In this document: positions 43,428 through 52,500 of the stretch, one piece after another
How positions within the stretch are numbered: the first letter of the stretch is position 1
Layout: the number at the start of each line of letters is the position of its first letter
From: an uncultured Lachnospiraceae bacterium
GTDB taxonomy: Bacteria > Bacillota > Clostridia > Lachnospirales > Lachnospiraceae
Direction: 5' to 3'
DNA length: 64,000 nucleotides
NCBI GenBank assembly: GCA_902779305.1
Contig: CACZBD010000008.1
Span: 92,525-156,524, forward strand
The notes under the pieces: generated by a model
What the model saw: only the letters and a program-made list of their open reading frames with translations
What the model was told of the DNA's origin: nothing
Databases searched by the model: none
Program-made: the position numbers and the translations under genes

Positions 43428-45815
43428 TTATTCTTCGTCAACAAATGTGATCGGTGAGGTTGTTACATCGGCAAGGTCGGAAACATTCGAGTCGATCGGT
43501 CTTCCTGTTTCAGGATCTAAAAGATCACCCGTTGTCGGATCGATCGCATATCCGGTCTCAGGATCAAACTGGATCTTGCGTTCCGTTTCTTCTTCCTTAT
43601 CCTCTTCTTCGGTATCCGCATTCTCTGCAGCTTCCCCTTCGGCGTTCTCTTCCGCTTCCGGCGTTTCCTCTTCCGTTTCTTCTTCCAATGTCGAACCGTT
43701 TGAGAACAGCAGCTGTTTTTCTGCAAGTTCGGCAGCTTCCTCTTCCGACAGTTCTTCCGTTTGGAAGACATTCAGATAAGGAAGGACTTCTGTCAGGATA
43801 TCTCTGGTCAGGACGGTTGCAAACTTTGCGCTTGCCTGTTCTTTTGCATTCGGCTCGTCGATGACGGTATAGATCACGATCTGCGGATCGTCAGCCGGTG
43901 CAAATCCGATAAAGGATACCAGATAGTTTCCGTTACCGCGGGGCAGTTTTTCCGCCGTACCCGTTTTACCGCCGATCATATATCCCGCAGGTCTTGCGGA
44001 TCGTCCGGTTCCGAGCGCAACAACATTGACGCACAGCTCACGGATCTTTTCGGAAGTCTCTGCAGAGATGGTCTGCTTCAGGATCCTGGGTTCCACCGCG
44101 CGGATGGTCGCGCCTTCCGAATTCAAAATCTTTGTTACCAGATGCGGCTGATAATAGTATCCGCCGTTGATCAGGGAGCAGAAGCCCGTGATCATCTGGA
44201 TCATGGTCGTGTTAAAGCCCTGTCCGAACGAACCGACCGCAAGGTCCGTAGGTGTCATGACAGACTCATCAAACACCAGCGTATCCGTACGGCTCTCGCC
44301 GGCAAGGTCGATATTGGTCTTCAATCCGAAATTAAAGATCTTGTTATATTTCATAAACGTGCTTCTGCCGATCGTTGCGCCGATCTTCATGAAGGCAACG
44401 TTACAGGAATTTTCCAAAGCACCCGAAAACGTCAGATCCCCGTGTCCCAAACGGTTGGAGCAGTGGATCTCATGTCCGCCGACATTGAGCACGCCTTCGC
44501 AGCGGTAGTTCTCGTTGCCGGTCAGGAGTCCTTCTTCGAGTCCGCAGGCCATGGTAAACGGTTTCATCGTGGATCCCGGCTCATATGTCGAATTAATGCA
44601 GAAGTTCTTCCATAAGGCATTCAGTGCTTCCATCTTAGCCTGTTCAAAGGCTTCTTCGTAAGCTTCTCCCATTAAAGACGGATCGGTCATCGGAGAAACC
44701 ATCATCGTGGCAGTACCCGCATTCTCTGCCCCTTCTTCTGTCTGCGGTGTCTCTTCCGTTTCCTGTGTCTCCTGCGTTTCCGCGTTTTCTTCCGCTTCCG
44801 GGTCGTCAGGATCGTTTGCGTCTTTCACGGTCATCTGCGGCATTTCCACCTTCAACCCGTTGGTATCGCGCGGGTTGTTCAGATCAAAAACCGGATAACT
44901 TGCCATGGCAAGCACTTCTCCGGTATTCGGGTTCATTACGATCACGCCGGTATTGGAACTGCCGTTTCCTTCGCGGAACGCATCCTTGTACTGTTCATTA
45001 AAGGCAAGGATGTGTTTTTCAACGATACTTTGGATGTTTACATCTAAAGAAGTCACAATGGTATTGCCATCCTGTGCCGGCTTTATGGTACGTTCCAGGT
45101 TCTCGTCATCATTTAAATACCCGTATTCCCTGCCGTTCGTTCCGTTCAGGGAATCGTTGTAATACTCCTCCAGCCCGTAGATCCCTTCATTATCGCCCTG
45201 CACAAAACCGACGACATCGCAGGCCAGCGAATTGTACGGATACTGTCTCTGGTAATTATCTTCCAGCCAGATCCCTTTGATATCCGGATATTCTGCCGGA
45301 TTGTTCAGCATATCCATCAGCGGACTCGTGACATCAAAGCTTTGTTTTTTGGCAATGACCCTGTACTGGCTTGACGGATTCTGTCTGATAAAATCGCGCA
45401 GTTCCTCTTTTGTATACAGAAAAGAGATCCCCGTCGAATAAATGGCCTGCAGCGTAGGCTCCAGAAACTCTCCGTCACTGCTGTTTAACTTCTTCGCATC
45501 CAGGATCACATTATAGACCTTCTGGCTGACTGCAAGTTTCGAGCCGTTTTTGTCCAGAATATCCCCACGCTTGGCGATCAGTGTGACGCTGTCGTATTCC
45601 TGCTGGGAAAGAACCTGTTTTTTGTATTTCTCACCGTTATCCCTGTTGATCGCAAACAAACGGACGCTCAACGTAAGAAAAGCCACCAGTATCAAAGCAA
45701 ACAATACTGCCAGCTTCTTCTGCATCCTCATGGAAAATCTTTTGTCATTTTGCTGCTTGCTCAAGGTGATTTCCGGCTTTCTGTTCTTCATAAAATCAAA
45801 TAATCTGGATGCCAA
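43428..45815 (-). CDS. pbpB: Septal class B penicillin-binding protein (FtsI/PBP2B type)
   Basis: 795-residue D,D-transpeptidase. A membrane anchor at about 31-51 (KLAVLFALILVAFLTLSVRLF) is followed by the dimerisation domain and a transpeptidase domain with SxxK in YEPGSTMKPF, SxN in ENSCNVAFM and KTG in GGKTGTAEKLP. Unusual features are an acidic Glu/Thr insertion just before the SxxK motif and an acidic C-terminal tail ending in three DPxTG-like units. No PASTA domains. The start is uncertain: TTG 45815 is in the loop of a ten-base hairpin with AAGG only one base away; ATG 45791 lacks a ribosome site. Confidence 0.93.
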   Translation of the reverse strand: MASRLFDFMKNRKPEITLSKQQNDKRFSMRMQKKLAVLFALILVAFLTLSVRLFAINRDNGEKYKKQVLSQQEYDSVTLIAKRGDILDKNGSKLAVSQKVYNVILDAKKLNSSDGEFLEPTLQAIYSTGISFLYTKEELRDFIRQNPSSQYRVIAKKQSFDVTSPLMDMLNNPAEYPDIKGIWLEDNYQRQYPYNSLACDVVGFVQGDNEGIYGLEEYYNDSLNGTNGREYGYLNDDENLERTIKPAQDGNTIVTSLDVNIQSIVEKHILAFNEQYKDAFREGNGSSNTGVIVMNPNTGEVLAMASYPVFDLNNPRDTNGLKVEMPQMTVKDANDPDDPEAEENAETQETQETEETPQTEEGAENAGTATMMVSPMTDPSLMGEAYEEAFEQAKMEALNALWKNFCINSTYEPGSTMKPFTMACGLEEGLLTGNENYRCEGVLNVGGHEIHCSNRLGHGDLTFSGALENSCNVAFMKIGATIGRSTFMKYNKIFNFGLKTNIDLAGESRTDTLVFDESVMTPTDLAVGSFGQGFNTTMIQMITGFCSLINGGYYYQPHLVTKILNSEGATIRAVEPRILKQTISAETSEKIRELCVNVVALGTGRSARPAGYMIGGKTGTAEKLPRGNGNYLVSFIGFAPADDPQIVIYTVIDEPNAKEQASAKFATVLTRDILTEVLPYLNVFQTEELSEEEAAELAEKQLLFSNGSTLEEETEEETPEAEENAEGEAAENADTEEEDKEEETERKIQFDPETGYAIDPTTGDLLDPETGRPIDSNVSDLADVTTSPITFVDEE

Positions 45816-45833
45816 ACCTTAAACATCCAGATT
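45802..45833 (-). promoter_or_regulatory. Hairpin presenting the pbpB start region in its loop
   Basis: AATCTGGATG (45802-45811) and CATCCAGATT (45824-45833) form a perfect ten-base inverted repeat. On the mRNA the 12-base loop holds AAGG and the TTG start codon of pbpB. No T-run follows, so this looks like a translation-control element rather than a terminator. Confidence 0.6.
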
Positions 45834-45835
45834 AC

Positions 45836-45864
45836 AGTATACCACATGTAGTGTAAATGCTCAA
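45836..45864 (-). promoter_or_regulatory. Candidate internal promoter before pbpB
   Basis: Minus-strand -35 TTGAGC (45864-45859), 17-base spacer ending TGG, -10 TATACT (45841-45836). Its predicted start (about 45829) falls inside the hairpin's first arm, so only read-through mRNA from ftsL would form the full hairpin. Confidence 0.45.
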
Positions 45865-46331
45865 TCAATATCTATATATTGTCTTACGTAGTCCGTATCG
45901 TCGCTTGCATACTTCACGATCTGCTCCGGAGTCGCGTACTGCATCCCCAGTTCGTTCATCGCGCGCTTCTTGATCTCCTCAAGCCCGACCGTACCTTTTA
46001 TCCTGCTTTCCGTGTCGTCATTTTCCGCCTTGATCTCATTCAGCCGGCTCTCCAGCACGGAGATCCGCTGTACGGAATTCGTGATCTCAGACTGCAGTTT
46101 CAAATACTGCAAACAGGCCGTTCCGGTCGCAACGATGGCAAATGTCAAGAACAACACATAGCCAAAGTTCATATGCGTTGCGCGTTCTCTGTTGCGTCGC
46201 GCCCTGTTGCTTAAATGCAGTTCCTTCTTTTCTTCCACCTGAACAGGCTGTAAAGCTCTTGCCGCATTTCCGTATACGTATTCCTCGTTTCGCAAATATG
46301 CGCTTCTTCCTCTTCCCTGAGTCGTCGCCAT
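45861..46331 (-). CDS. ftsL: FtsL-like division protein
   Basis: 156-residue single-span protein. A basic cytoplasmic part of about 50 residues precedes a helix at about 53-75 (MNFGYVLFLTFAIVATGTACLQYL) and a leucine-zipper-like coiled coil (SEITNSVQRISVLESRLNEIKAEN). It is FtsL by position between rsmH and pbpB; sequence alone would only say septum-formation initiator type. ATG 46331 has AGGAG eight bases upstream; a GTG three codons earlier overlaps the rsmH stop and is too close to that site. Confidence 0.85.
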   Translation of the reverse strand: MATTQGRGRSAYLRNEEYVYGNAARALQPVQVEEKKELHLSNRARRNRERATHMNFGYVLFLTFAIVATGTACLQYLKLQSEITNSVQRISVLESRLNEIKAENDDTESRIKGTVGLEEIKKRAMNELGMQYATPEQIVKYASDDTDYVRQYIDID

Positions 46332-46336
46332 CTTCT

Positions 46337-47281
46337 TCACTCCTGTTCTTCTCCCCTTTCAAAAACACGAAGTTTTGCGCTTTTGGACCGGGGGTTCACT
46401 GCGATCTCTTCCGCATCCGGAAGGACCGGCTTCCTTGTGATCACTTTCCCTTTTGATCTTTTCCCGCATACACATACCGGAAATTCACTCGGGCAGGTAC
46501 ACGGATTTTCATTTTTCTTAAAAGTCGTTTTGACGATCCTGTCTTCGAGCGAGTGAAAGGTGATGATACAGATCCTTCCGCCCGGCACGAGCAGGTCGAT
46601 CATGCCATCCAATGAATCTTTCAGCACATCCAGTTCTCTGTTGCATTCGATCCGGATCGCCTGAAATGTCTGTTTGGCAGGATGTCCGCCTTTTTTACGG
46701 ATCTTCATCGGGATCGCAGCCTTGATGATCTCAACCAGTTCCCCTGTGGTTTTGATCGGCTTCCTCTCCCTTGCTTCCGTAATGTGTTTTGCGATGTTGG
46801 CCGCAAAAGGATCTTCCCCGTAGTCCCGGATCAGCCGGAACAATTCTTCCCTGCTGTATCCGTTGACGATATCTTCTGCGGTAATGCTGCCTCTCTGATC
46901 CATTCTCATGTCAAGAGGCGCGTCTGTCTGGTATGAAAATCCCCTCTCGGGTGTATCCAGCTGGAAGGAGGATACGCCCAGATCAAGAACAATCCCGTTT
47001 ACGCCCGTGATCCCCAGATCATTCAAGGCTTCCTTCATATTACAGTAGTTGTCCCTGATCAGTGTGATGTTGGAGAACGCCTTCAACCGTTCTCCCGCAG
47101 CCGCAATGGCCGCTTCATCCTGGTCTATTCCGATCAATCTCCCCTGATCGTTTAATTGTTGAAGAACCGCTTCCGCATGTCCTCCGCCGCCCAACGTCCC
47201 ATCCACGTAGGTCCCTTCCGGCTTCACACATAACGCATCCACTGTCTCCTTCAGCAAAACTGTTTGGTGCCTGAAGTTCAT
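46337..47281 (-). CDS. rsmH: 16S rRNA (cytosine1402-N4)-methyltransferase RsmH
   Basis: 314-residue SAM-dependent enzyme acting on C1402 of 16S rRNA. N-terminus [18 protein letters not shown] loop [17 protein letters not shown], and the conserved [30 protein letters not shown] and [14 protein letters not shown] motifs are complete. A GGGGGA site precedes ATG 47281. Second gene of the dcw cluster, 24 bases after mraZ. In E. coli the MraZ/RsmH pair is functionally linked, which the conserved order reflects. Confidence 0.97.
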   Translation of the reverse strand: MNFRHQTVLLKETVDALCVKPEGTYVDGTLGGGGHAEAVLQQLNDQGRLIGIDQDEAAIAAAGERLKAFSNITLIRDNYCNMKEALNDLGITGVNGIVLDLGVSSFQLDTPERGFSYQTDAPLDMRMDQRGSITAEDIVNGYSREELFRLIRDYGEDPFAANIAKHITEARERKPIKTTGELVEIIKAAIPMKIRKKGGHPAKQTFQAIRIECNRELDVLKDSLDGMIDLLVPGGRICIITFHSLEDRIVKTTFKKNENPCTCPSEFPVCVCGKRSKGKVITRKPVLPDAEEIAVNPRSKSAKLRVFERGEEQE

Positions 47282-47305
47282 CTGATTCCCCCTTTGGAAT
47301 TTCCC

Positions 47306-47734
47306 CTAGATGCTCAAGCCGAGTTCTGCCATTTGTTCCGCGATGTCATTCATGTCATCATATACGTTCTGATCCCATTTATCCTTGGCCCAGATCTCGA
47401 TACGGGTCAGTACCCCTGCCAACACCACATCTTTTTCAAGTTCGGCCGCTTCCTTCAAAGTGGTCGGGATCAGGATCCTTCCCTGCTTGTCCACCTCCAC
47501 ATCCGCAGCATTCGCGGTGAAGTAACGGACCAGCTTTCTGGAATTCTCGTTTGAAGGCAGTGCACGAAGATTTTCCTCAAACCGGTTCCACTCTTCTGCG
47601 CCGTAGATGTAGAGACACCCGTTTTCCAGACCCCTTGTGATCACGAAAGCCTCCCCAAGCTGTTCGCGAAACTTTGCGGGAATGATCAATCTGTTCTTCG
47701 GATCGATTGTATGGTTGTATTCCCCTTTAAACAT
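47306..47734 (-). CDS. mraZ: Transcriptional regulator MraZ
   Basis: 142-residue AbrB-fold, ring-forming DNA-binding protein that represses the dcw operon, including its own gene. The two tandem SpoVT/AbrB-like halves show the repeated pattern IDPKNRLIIPAKFREQL and VDKQGRILIPTTLKEAA, each with the DxxGR-type loop. The only ribosome-site candidate, GGAG about 12 bases before ATG 47734, lies in the last of four GTGG operator repeats, so MraZ binding could affect both transcription and translation. First gene of the cluster. Confidence 0.97.
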   Translation of the reverse strand: MFKGEYNHTIDPKNRLIIPAKFREQLGEAFVITRGLENGCLYIYGAEEWNRFEENLRALPSNENSRKLVRYFTANAADVEVDKQGRILIPTTLKEAAELEKDVVLAGVLTRIEIWAKDKWDQNVYDDMNDIAEQMAELGLSI

Positions 47735-47746
47735 CAGCGAATGTCT

Positions 47747-47780
47747 CCACTATCTACCACTTCGCACCACTTTCTACCAC
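47747..47780 (-). promoter_or_regulatory. MraZ-binding repeats (four GTGG boxes, 10-base period)
   Basis: On the minus strand GTGG occurs at 47780, 47770, 47760 and 47750 (first base of each), spaced exactly ten bases, once per DNA turn. E. coli MraZ binds TGGGN direct repeats with the same period between its promoter and gene. The position here, from about +4 to +37, matches. Confidence 0.85.
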
Positions 47781-47789
47781 TTTGACATC

Positions 47790-47818
47790 ATTTTACCCTC
47801 AAATATGACAAAATGCAA
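47790..47818 (-). promoter_or_regulatory. Promoter of the mraZ-rsmH-ftsL dcw operon
   Basis: Minus-strand -35 TTGCAT (47818-47813), 17-base spacer, -10 TAAAAT (47795-47790). The predicted start point near 47783 is immediately before the GTGG boxes. Confidence 0.7.
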
Positions 47819-47842
47819 CCCCTTTTTTAAAATTTTCGTAAT

Positions 47843-47868
47843 AAAAAACGCCCGAATTTCGGGCGTTT
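47843..47868 (-). terminator. Intrinsic terminator after ychF
   Basis: AAACGCCCGAA (47846-47856) and TTCGGGCGTTT (47858-47868) form an 11-base stem with a very small loop, followed on the minus strand by TTTTTT. It isolates ychF from the dcw promoter. Confidence 0.88.
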
Positions 47869-47938
47869 GTGGTTTGTTTCTTCGAAAACACAACATATGG
47901 TGGTGGAAAGTGGAGGAAAAATCAGCCGTCGGAAAAGA

Positions 47939-49036
47939 TCAGACGTTAAACCGGAACAGGATCACGTCTCCGTCCTTTACCACATAATCTTTTCCTTCCA
48001 TGCCGACAAGGCCTTTTTCTCTTGCCGCGGAAAGCGATCCGCACTCCAGCAGATCTTTATAATTGACCACTTCCGCTTTGATAAAGCCTCTTTCAAAATC
48101 CGTATGGATCTTACCTGCAGCCTGCGGTGCTTTGGTTCCGATCTTAATGGTCCAGGCTCTGCATTCATCTTCCCCGGCCGTCAGAAAGCTCATCAGATTC
48201 AACAGCCTGTAGCTTGCTGCGATCAGTTTGTCGAGTCCGGATTCCTTTAATCCGAGGTCTTCCAAGAACATCGCTTTCTCGTCATCATCGAGTTCCGCGA
48301 TCTCCTGCTCGATCTGCGCACAGATCACGAACACCTCGCTGCCTTCCTGCTTCGCAAAATCACGGACTTTCTGCACATGCGGATTCCCCGCGCCGTCATC
48401 CGCCAGATCATCTTCACCGACATTCGCGGCATAGATGACCGGTTTGGCGGTCAGTAAATTATAGGAAGAAAACCATTCGGCTTCATCCTCATCCTCCGTT
48501 TCGAAAGTTCTTGCGATCTTCCCGTCTTCCAGGTGCGCGATCAGACGGTTTAACATTTCCACTTCTTTGGCGATCTTTTTATCATTGTTTGCGGCTCTGC
48601 CCTGTTTGGCTTTACGGCGTTCCAGCACTTCGATATCCGCAAAGATCAGTTCCAGATCGATCGTTTCGATATCTCTTAAGGGGTCGATCGAGCCGTCCAC
48701 ATGCACGACATTGGAATCTTCGAAGCAGCGGACCACATGCACGATCGCATCCACTTCGCGGATGTTGGCAAGGAACTGGTTACCGAGTCCTTCCCCTTTG
48801 CTGGCACCTTTCACAAGGCCCGCGATGTCCACGAATTCGATCACGGCCGGCGTGACTTTTTTCGTATGGTACAGTTCGCCGAGCAGGCGGATCCTCTCAT
48901 CCGGCACCGCAACGACCCCCACGTTCGGATCGATCGTGCAGAACGGATAGTTCGCGGATTCCGCTCCCGCTTTCGTCAGAGAATTAAATAAAGTAGATTT
49001 GCCCACATTCGGCAGGCCGACGATTCCTAGTTTCAT
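47939..49036 (-). CDS. ychF: Redox-regulated ATPase YchF
   Basis: 365-residue OBG-family P-loop protein that prefers ATP to GTP and associates with ribosomes. Walker A GLPNVGKSTLFNSLT at 6-20, DIAGLVKGASKGEGLGNQFLANIR (G3 region), a central coiled coil, and a C-terminal TGS domain (MSFLTAGEDECRAWTIKIGTKAPQAAGKIHTDF). Length is typical. AAGGAG precedes ATG 49036. It is the last clearly conserved gene before the accessory region that begins about 55 bases upstream of its start. Confidence 0.96.
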   Translation of the reverse strand: MKLGIVGLPNVGKSTLFNSLTKAGAESANYPFCTIDPNVGVVAVPDERIRLLGELYHTKKVTPAVIEFVDIAGLVKGASKGEGLGNQFLANIREVDAIVHVVRCFEDSNVVHVDGSIDPLRDIETIDLELIFADIEVLERRKAKQGRAANNDKKIAKEVEMLNRLIAHLEDGKIARTFETEDEDEAEWFSSYNLLTAKPVIYAANVGEDDLADDGAGNPHVQKVRDFAKQEGSEVFVICAQIEQEIAELDDDEKAMFLEDLGLKESGLDKLIAASYRLLNLMSFLTAGEDECRAWTIKIGTKAPQAAGKIHTDFERGFIKAEVVNYKDLLECGSLSAAREKGLVGMEGKDYVVKDGDVILFRFNV

Positions 49037-49090
49037 ATATCTCCTTCCAGCCCAGTAGTTACGGGCTATTCCATGTTCTGTTTAATGATT

Positions 49091-49135
49091 TTACACCATT
49101 TTTACACCATTTTATCAGAGAGGCGTACACCATTT
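49091..49135. repeat. Tandem 11-base repeats at the left edge of the accessory block
   Basis: TTACACCATTT occurs twice head to tail (49091-49101 and 49102-49112) and once more as GTACACCATTT (49125-49135). The same tandem unit recurs at 58730-58751 and, changed, at 58949-58970. Confidence 0.85.
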
Positions 49136-49207
49136 CTACTGCTTGAAATTGAATGATTTTTTAAGACGATCATTATGTATAAAAGGGAGAAATTCTTTTA
49201 CAAAATA

Positions 49208-49471
49208 TTATTCCTGAGAAAGAATCATATCTACGAGAAGATTACCCTTGCCAATTTCTCGTCTGCTTTGGTAATCGTATGTTGTATTATTTCGGCTATC
49301 CCAATACGCTATTTTGTGGAAGTGTTTATCTTCAGCTACTACCATGGAGCCTTCTGGCTTGAGTTCACCAATCCAAGATCCTCCAAAACTAAACACTTTA
49401 ACACTACCATTTGGGTATCTTTCTATTTTCCCGATAACTCTATTCCTATCGTCTTTTATTTCTTCACGCAT
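49208..49471 (-). CDS. Small beta-rich protein of unknown function
   Basis: 87 residues, no signal peptide or membrane helix. It contains three loose copies of a short pattern ending in (V/W/E)IG: RNRVIGKIE, GGSWIGELK and SRREIGKGN, and ends NLLVDMILSQE. I know similar short repeat proteins from mobile-element neighbourhoods of Firmicutes, but cannot name a family or function. AGGAGG eight bases before ATG 49471 and an extended -10 promoter make expression likely. It lies just inside the left repeat cluster. A long opposite-strand frame here is its shadow. Confidence 0.65.
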   Translation of the reverse strand: MREEIKDDRNRVIGKIERYPNGSVKVFSFGGSWIGELKPEGSMVVAEDKHFHKIAYWDSRNNTTYDYQSRREIGKGNLLVDMILSQE

Positions 49472-49497
49472 ATAGATGTCCCTCCTAAATATTTAAA

Positions 49498-49526
49498 ATC
49501 ATAGCATACTACAAATATGAGTACAA
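49498..49526 (-). promoter_or_regulatory. Candidate promoter of the 87-residue gene
   Basis: Minus-strand -35 TTGTAC (49526-49521), 17-base spacer ending TGC, -10 TATGAT (49503-49498). The extended -10 compensates for a weak -35. Confidence 0.5.
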
Positions 49527-49590
49527 TGTGAATAAATCTATCGAAAGTTCCCGACAAGATATGCCAGGGGCTGATTATGAATTGTTCCAA

Positions 49591-52500
49591 TCAGTTAAAC
49601 AGATTTCTCCACCACCATAGGAATCCTTTAGCGCCGATCGTGAAGGTAATGGTCTTTGTGCCGCCCCAGTCACCGGTTCCACGGACCACCACGGTAGCTT
49701 TGCCTTTATTGAGATTGTTCATATAAGTTGTATCGTCGATCTCAAACTCTACATCTTTCACGATGTTCCGTCCGGATTTCCACACGATGTCATCTTTTGA
49801 TAGTGTTACCTTCTCTCCCGTGTATGTCTTTGGATCAAGGGTGGCCGTCAGTTTGCTGATATCATGTCCTGCGCTGAGGATCCGGTAGGTTCCCGTTGCA
49901 GATCCAGTATAAGCGCCTGCTCCGGTAACTTTGATCCTGATCTGTGTACCGGCAGCAACCGTCTTATCCGCGGTGATCAGCTCATTTGGCTGTGCGTTTG
50001 TGAACTCGACATTCTTTTCATAATCCGTTCCGGCCTTCAAAGCCTTTCCGTCCGGACCGACTACCGTGTACTTTGTTACCCACTTTCCGGGCTTGTTCTG
50101 GAAAACAACATCATTCGCAACCACATGAATGCCGGTTGCCTCCATATCAGCCTGGCAGATCTTGAATGTTGCGAAAGTGTCCGTTCCCTTAAAGTTCCCC
50201 TTGCCTGTTACTTTTACGGTAGGAAGGGTTCTTCCAGTTCCGTTGTTTAATGCCATATTTCCTGAATATGCGAGGGTATAATCCCTGCCCTCGGTAAGTA
50301 CAACCTCCTTAAAGGTCACTACAGGCGCAGGTTTCGTTCCGCCTTTGGCATACGGATAAGTATCCTTGGCCAATTCAACCTTGAACAGATCATCCGGATC
50401 GTTGGTCACAACAAATGGTGTGATCTTAAATGTTTTGCTTACCGTTCCGCTGCACTTATGAATACCGGTCAGAGTAACAGTCGCTGTTCCTGCATCGGTA
50501 TTGTTCTTATAAGATACAATGCAGTTGATATCTTTCTTTTCTTCATCCGATAGCTCATCATAGTCCTCGTTTGTCGCATACGATATCGGTTCAGCGTTTG
50601 TTTTTGCGTTTGCCTTATAGGTAAGCGCCGGTTTCGGTTTCTGCTCAGTTGCATTATAAACCAGACTCTTTGGCAAGTTCGTGACCGTCACCTTATTCAT
50701 TGGGATACCGGTAATGTTAAAGGTTACGGTGCGGATGCCGACATAGGGTTTTATGCCAGTAAGTATCACCGTTCCGGTACCGATCTCCGTGTTTGCTCCG
50801 TAAGAGAGCGTATAGTGCACATTCTCCGTAAGCGGCGTACTTCCGTCTTTAACAGTCAGACCCGGCGTGAATTGCGTACCGTTGGCATAGGTTTGGTCTG
50901 CGATCTTATCAATCTTTAATTTGCTGACCGGAATCTCGTTGATATCGGCAATGGCAAATGACTCAATGACCGTTCCGGTAAAGTTTTTAATGCCATCAAT
51001 CCTTGCATAATAGGTTTTTGCCATCTTGGGAGTAACCGGTTTTTTCTGATTTTTTGCATCTTCTAAAGATTCATAATATGCAACCTCAAAATCGCTTCCA
51101 TTTTTCAGTTTCTTCTTGTTATATGTAAAGGCAGGTACCGGTTTCTGCTCCTTGTTAGAGACCTTTGCTGACGGAATACCCGTCACGAAAATATCATCAT
51201 CTTCAATGCTTTTTGCCACGATCTCAAAAAGTCCTGTCTCACTACCGGAATAATTCCCTTTGCCGGTAATGGTGAATGTTGCGAGACCGGTATTTGTGTT
51301 GTTACTATACTTGACTGTATAATCCTTCCCTGGTTTCAAAAGGCTGTTCCCATAGAAAACATCCATCGGCGGAGTGATCGCAGCGCCGGTATAAGTCTGT
51401 GCCGGAACAGAAGAATGTGTAAATGTTTCATATTCAACAGCCGGATCGTCTTCGTCGGGACTCCCTATGGCCCAGGCGGATACGGTAATGTCGCTTTGCA
51501 CATATCCCTCTGCTACGGCCATGGCCTTTATCGTCACCTTATTGTCAACGGCAATACTCCCCGCCTCAATCGGAGCGCTGTATATCAGGGAAGCGGATGT
51601 CGGAACAGTTCCATCGGTTGTATAATACACCGTGGCATTTTCGGTTTCACTTGTCAGCGTAATAAGTGCTGTACTTTCAATCGCGCTGCCTGTCACCGGT
51701 GTAACGACCGGCGCAGATGCCTGACTCAATTCCTCCGGTTCTCCCTGTGGTTCTCCTTCTTCATCCCAGTCCGCATTAACAACAGCAGTATTATTGTAGG
51801 TGTACAGATCGTTTTCTACACCTGTGAGTTCTGCGGTAACCGACCCGATAAACCGCTCACTGTCCTGTTCAGTGATCCATACGGTAACGGTTTCGATGTC
51901 ATCGGCACTCAGGATATCCATTTTCTTACTGCTGAAAACTTCTCCATCCTTATCATATATGACCAGTGTCCCTTCTGCCGGGCTTTTGCCCTCATTTTGA
52001 ACAACAAGGGACAATCCTTTCTGGCCGTCTTTCATGATCAGGCGCATATCCACTGACAGATCCGGTGAGCCTAATGTCAGCGATGTGATATTGTCACTGT
52101 TTCTTCCTGCACTGTCAGGGATCCCGGTTTCGGAAACAGAAATGGAATAGGTTGTCATTTCTTCCGGGCTGACCACCTCAAATGAAACATCTTCCGTCTC
52201 ACCCGGCTGTATGTTCACGGATTTTGTGGCTGATAATACGTCATCCACAGAAATATCTACGGAAGATACCGTTTCCTCTCCCCGGTTTTCAATCGATAAG
52301 GTTACCGGCACCGCCTCTCCTGCAGTAATGATCTCATCGTCAAATACCAAACCGGTGATCGAAAGATCATGAATCTTCTCGAGTCTGGTCCACACAAGGT
52401 CCTTGGCAAGATCCAGATCATTATGCGAAATACTTGCCGATGTGTTCATTCCGGCAAGATAAACTGACCCGTTCAGTTTAAAGGCATTCAGATCCTCAAA

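Noticed and set aside
51415..52056. Plus-strand open frame (213 codons) inside the giant surface gene
   Set aside because: Opposite-strand shadow of beta-repeat coding sequence with no start signal.
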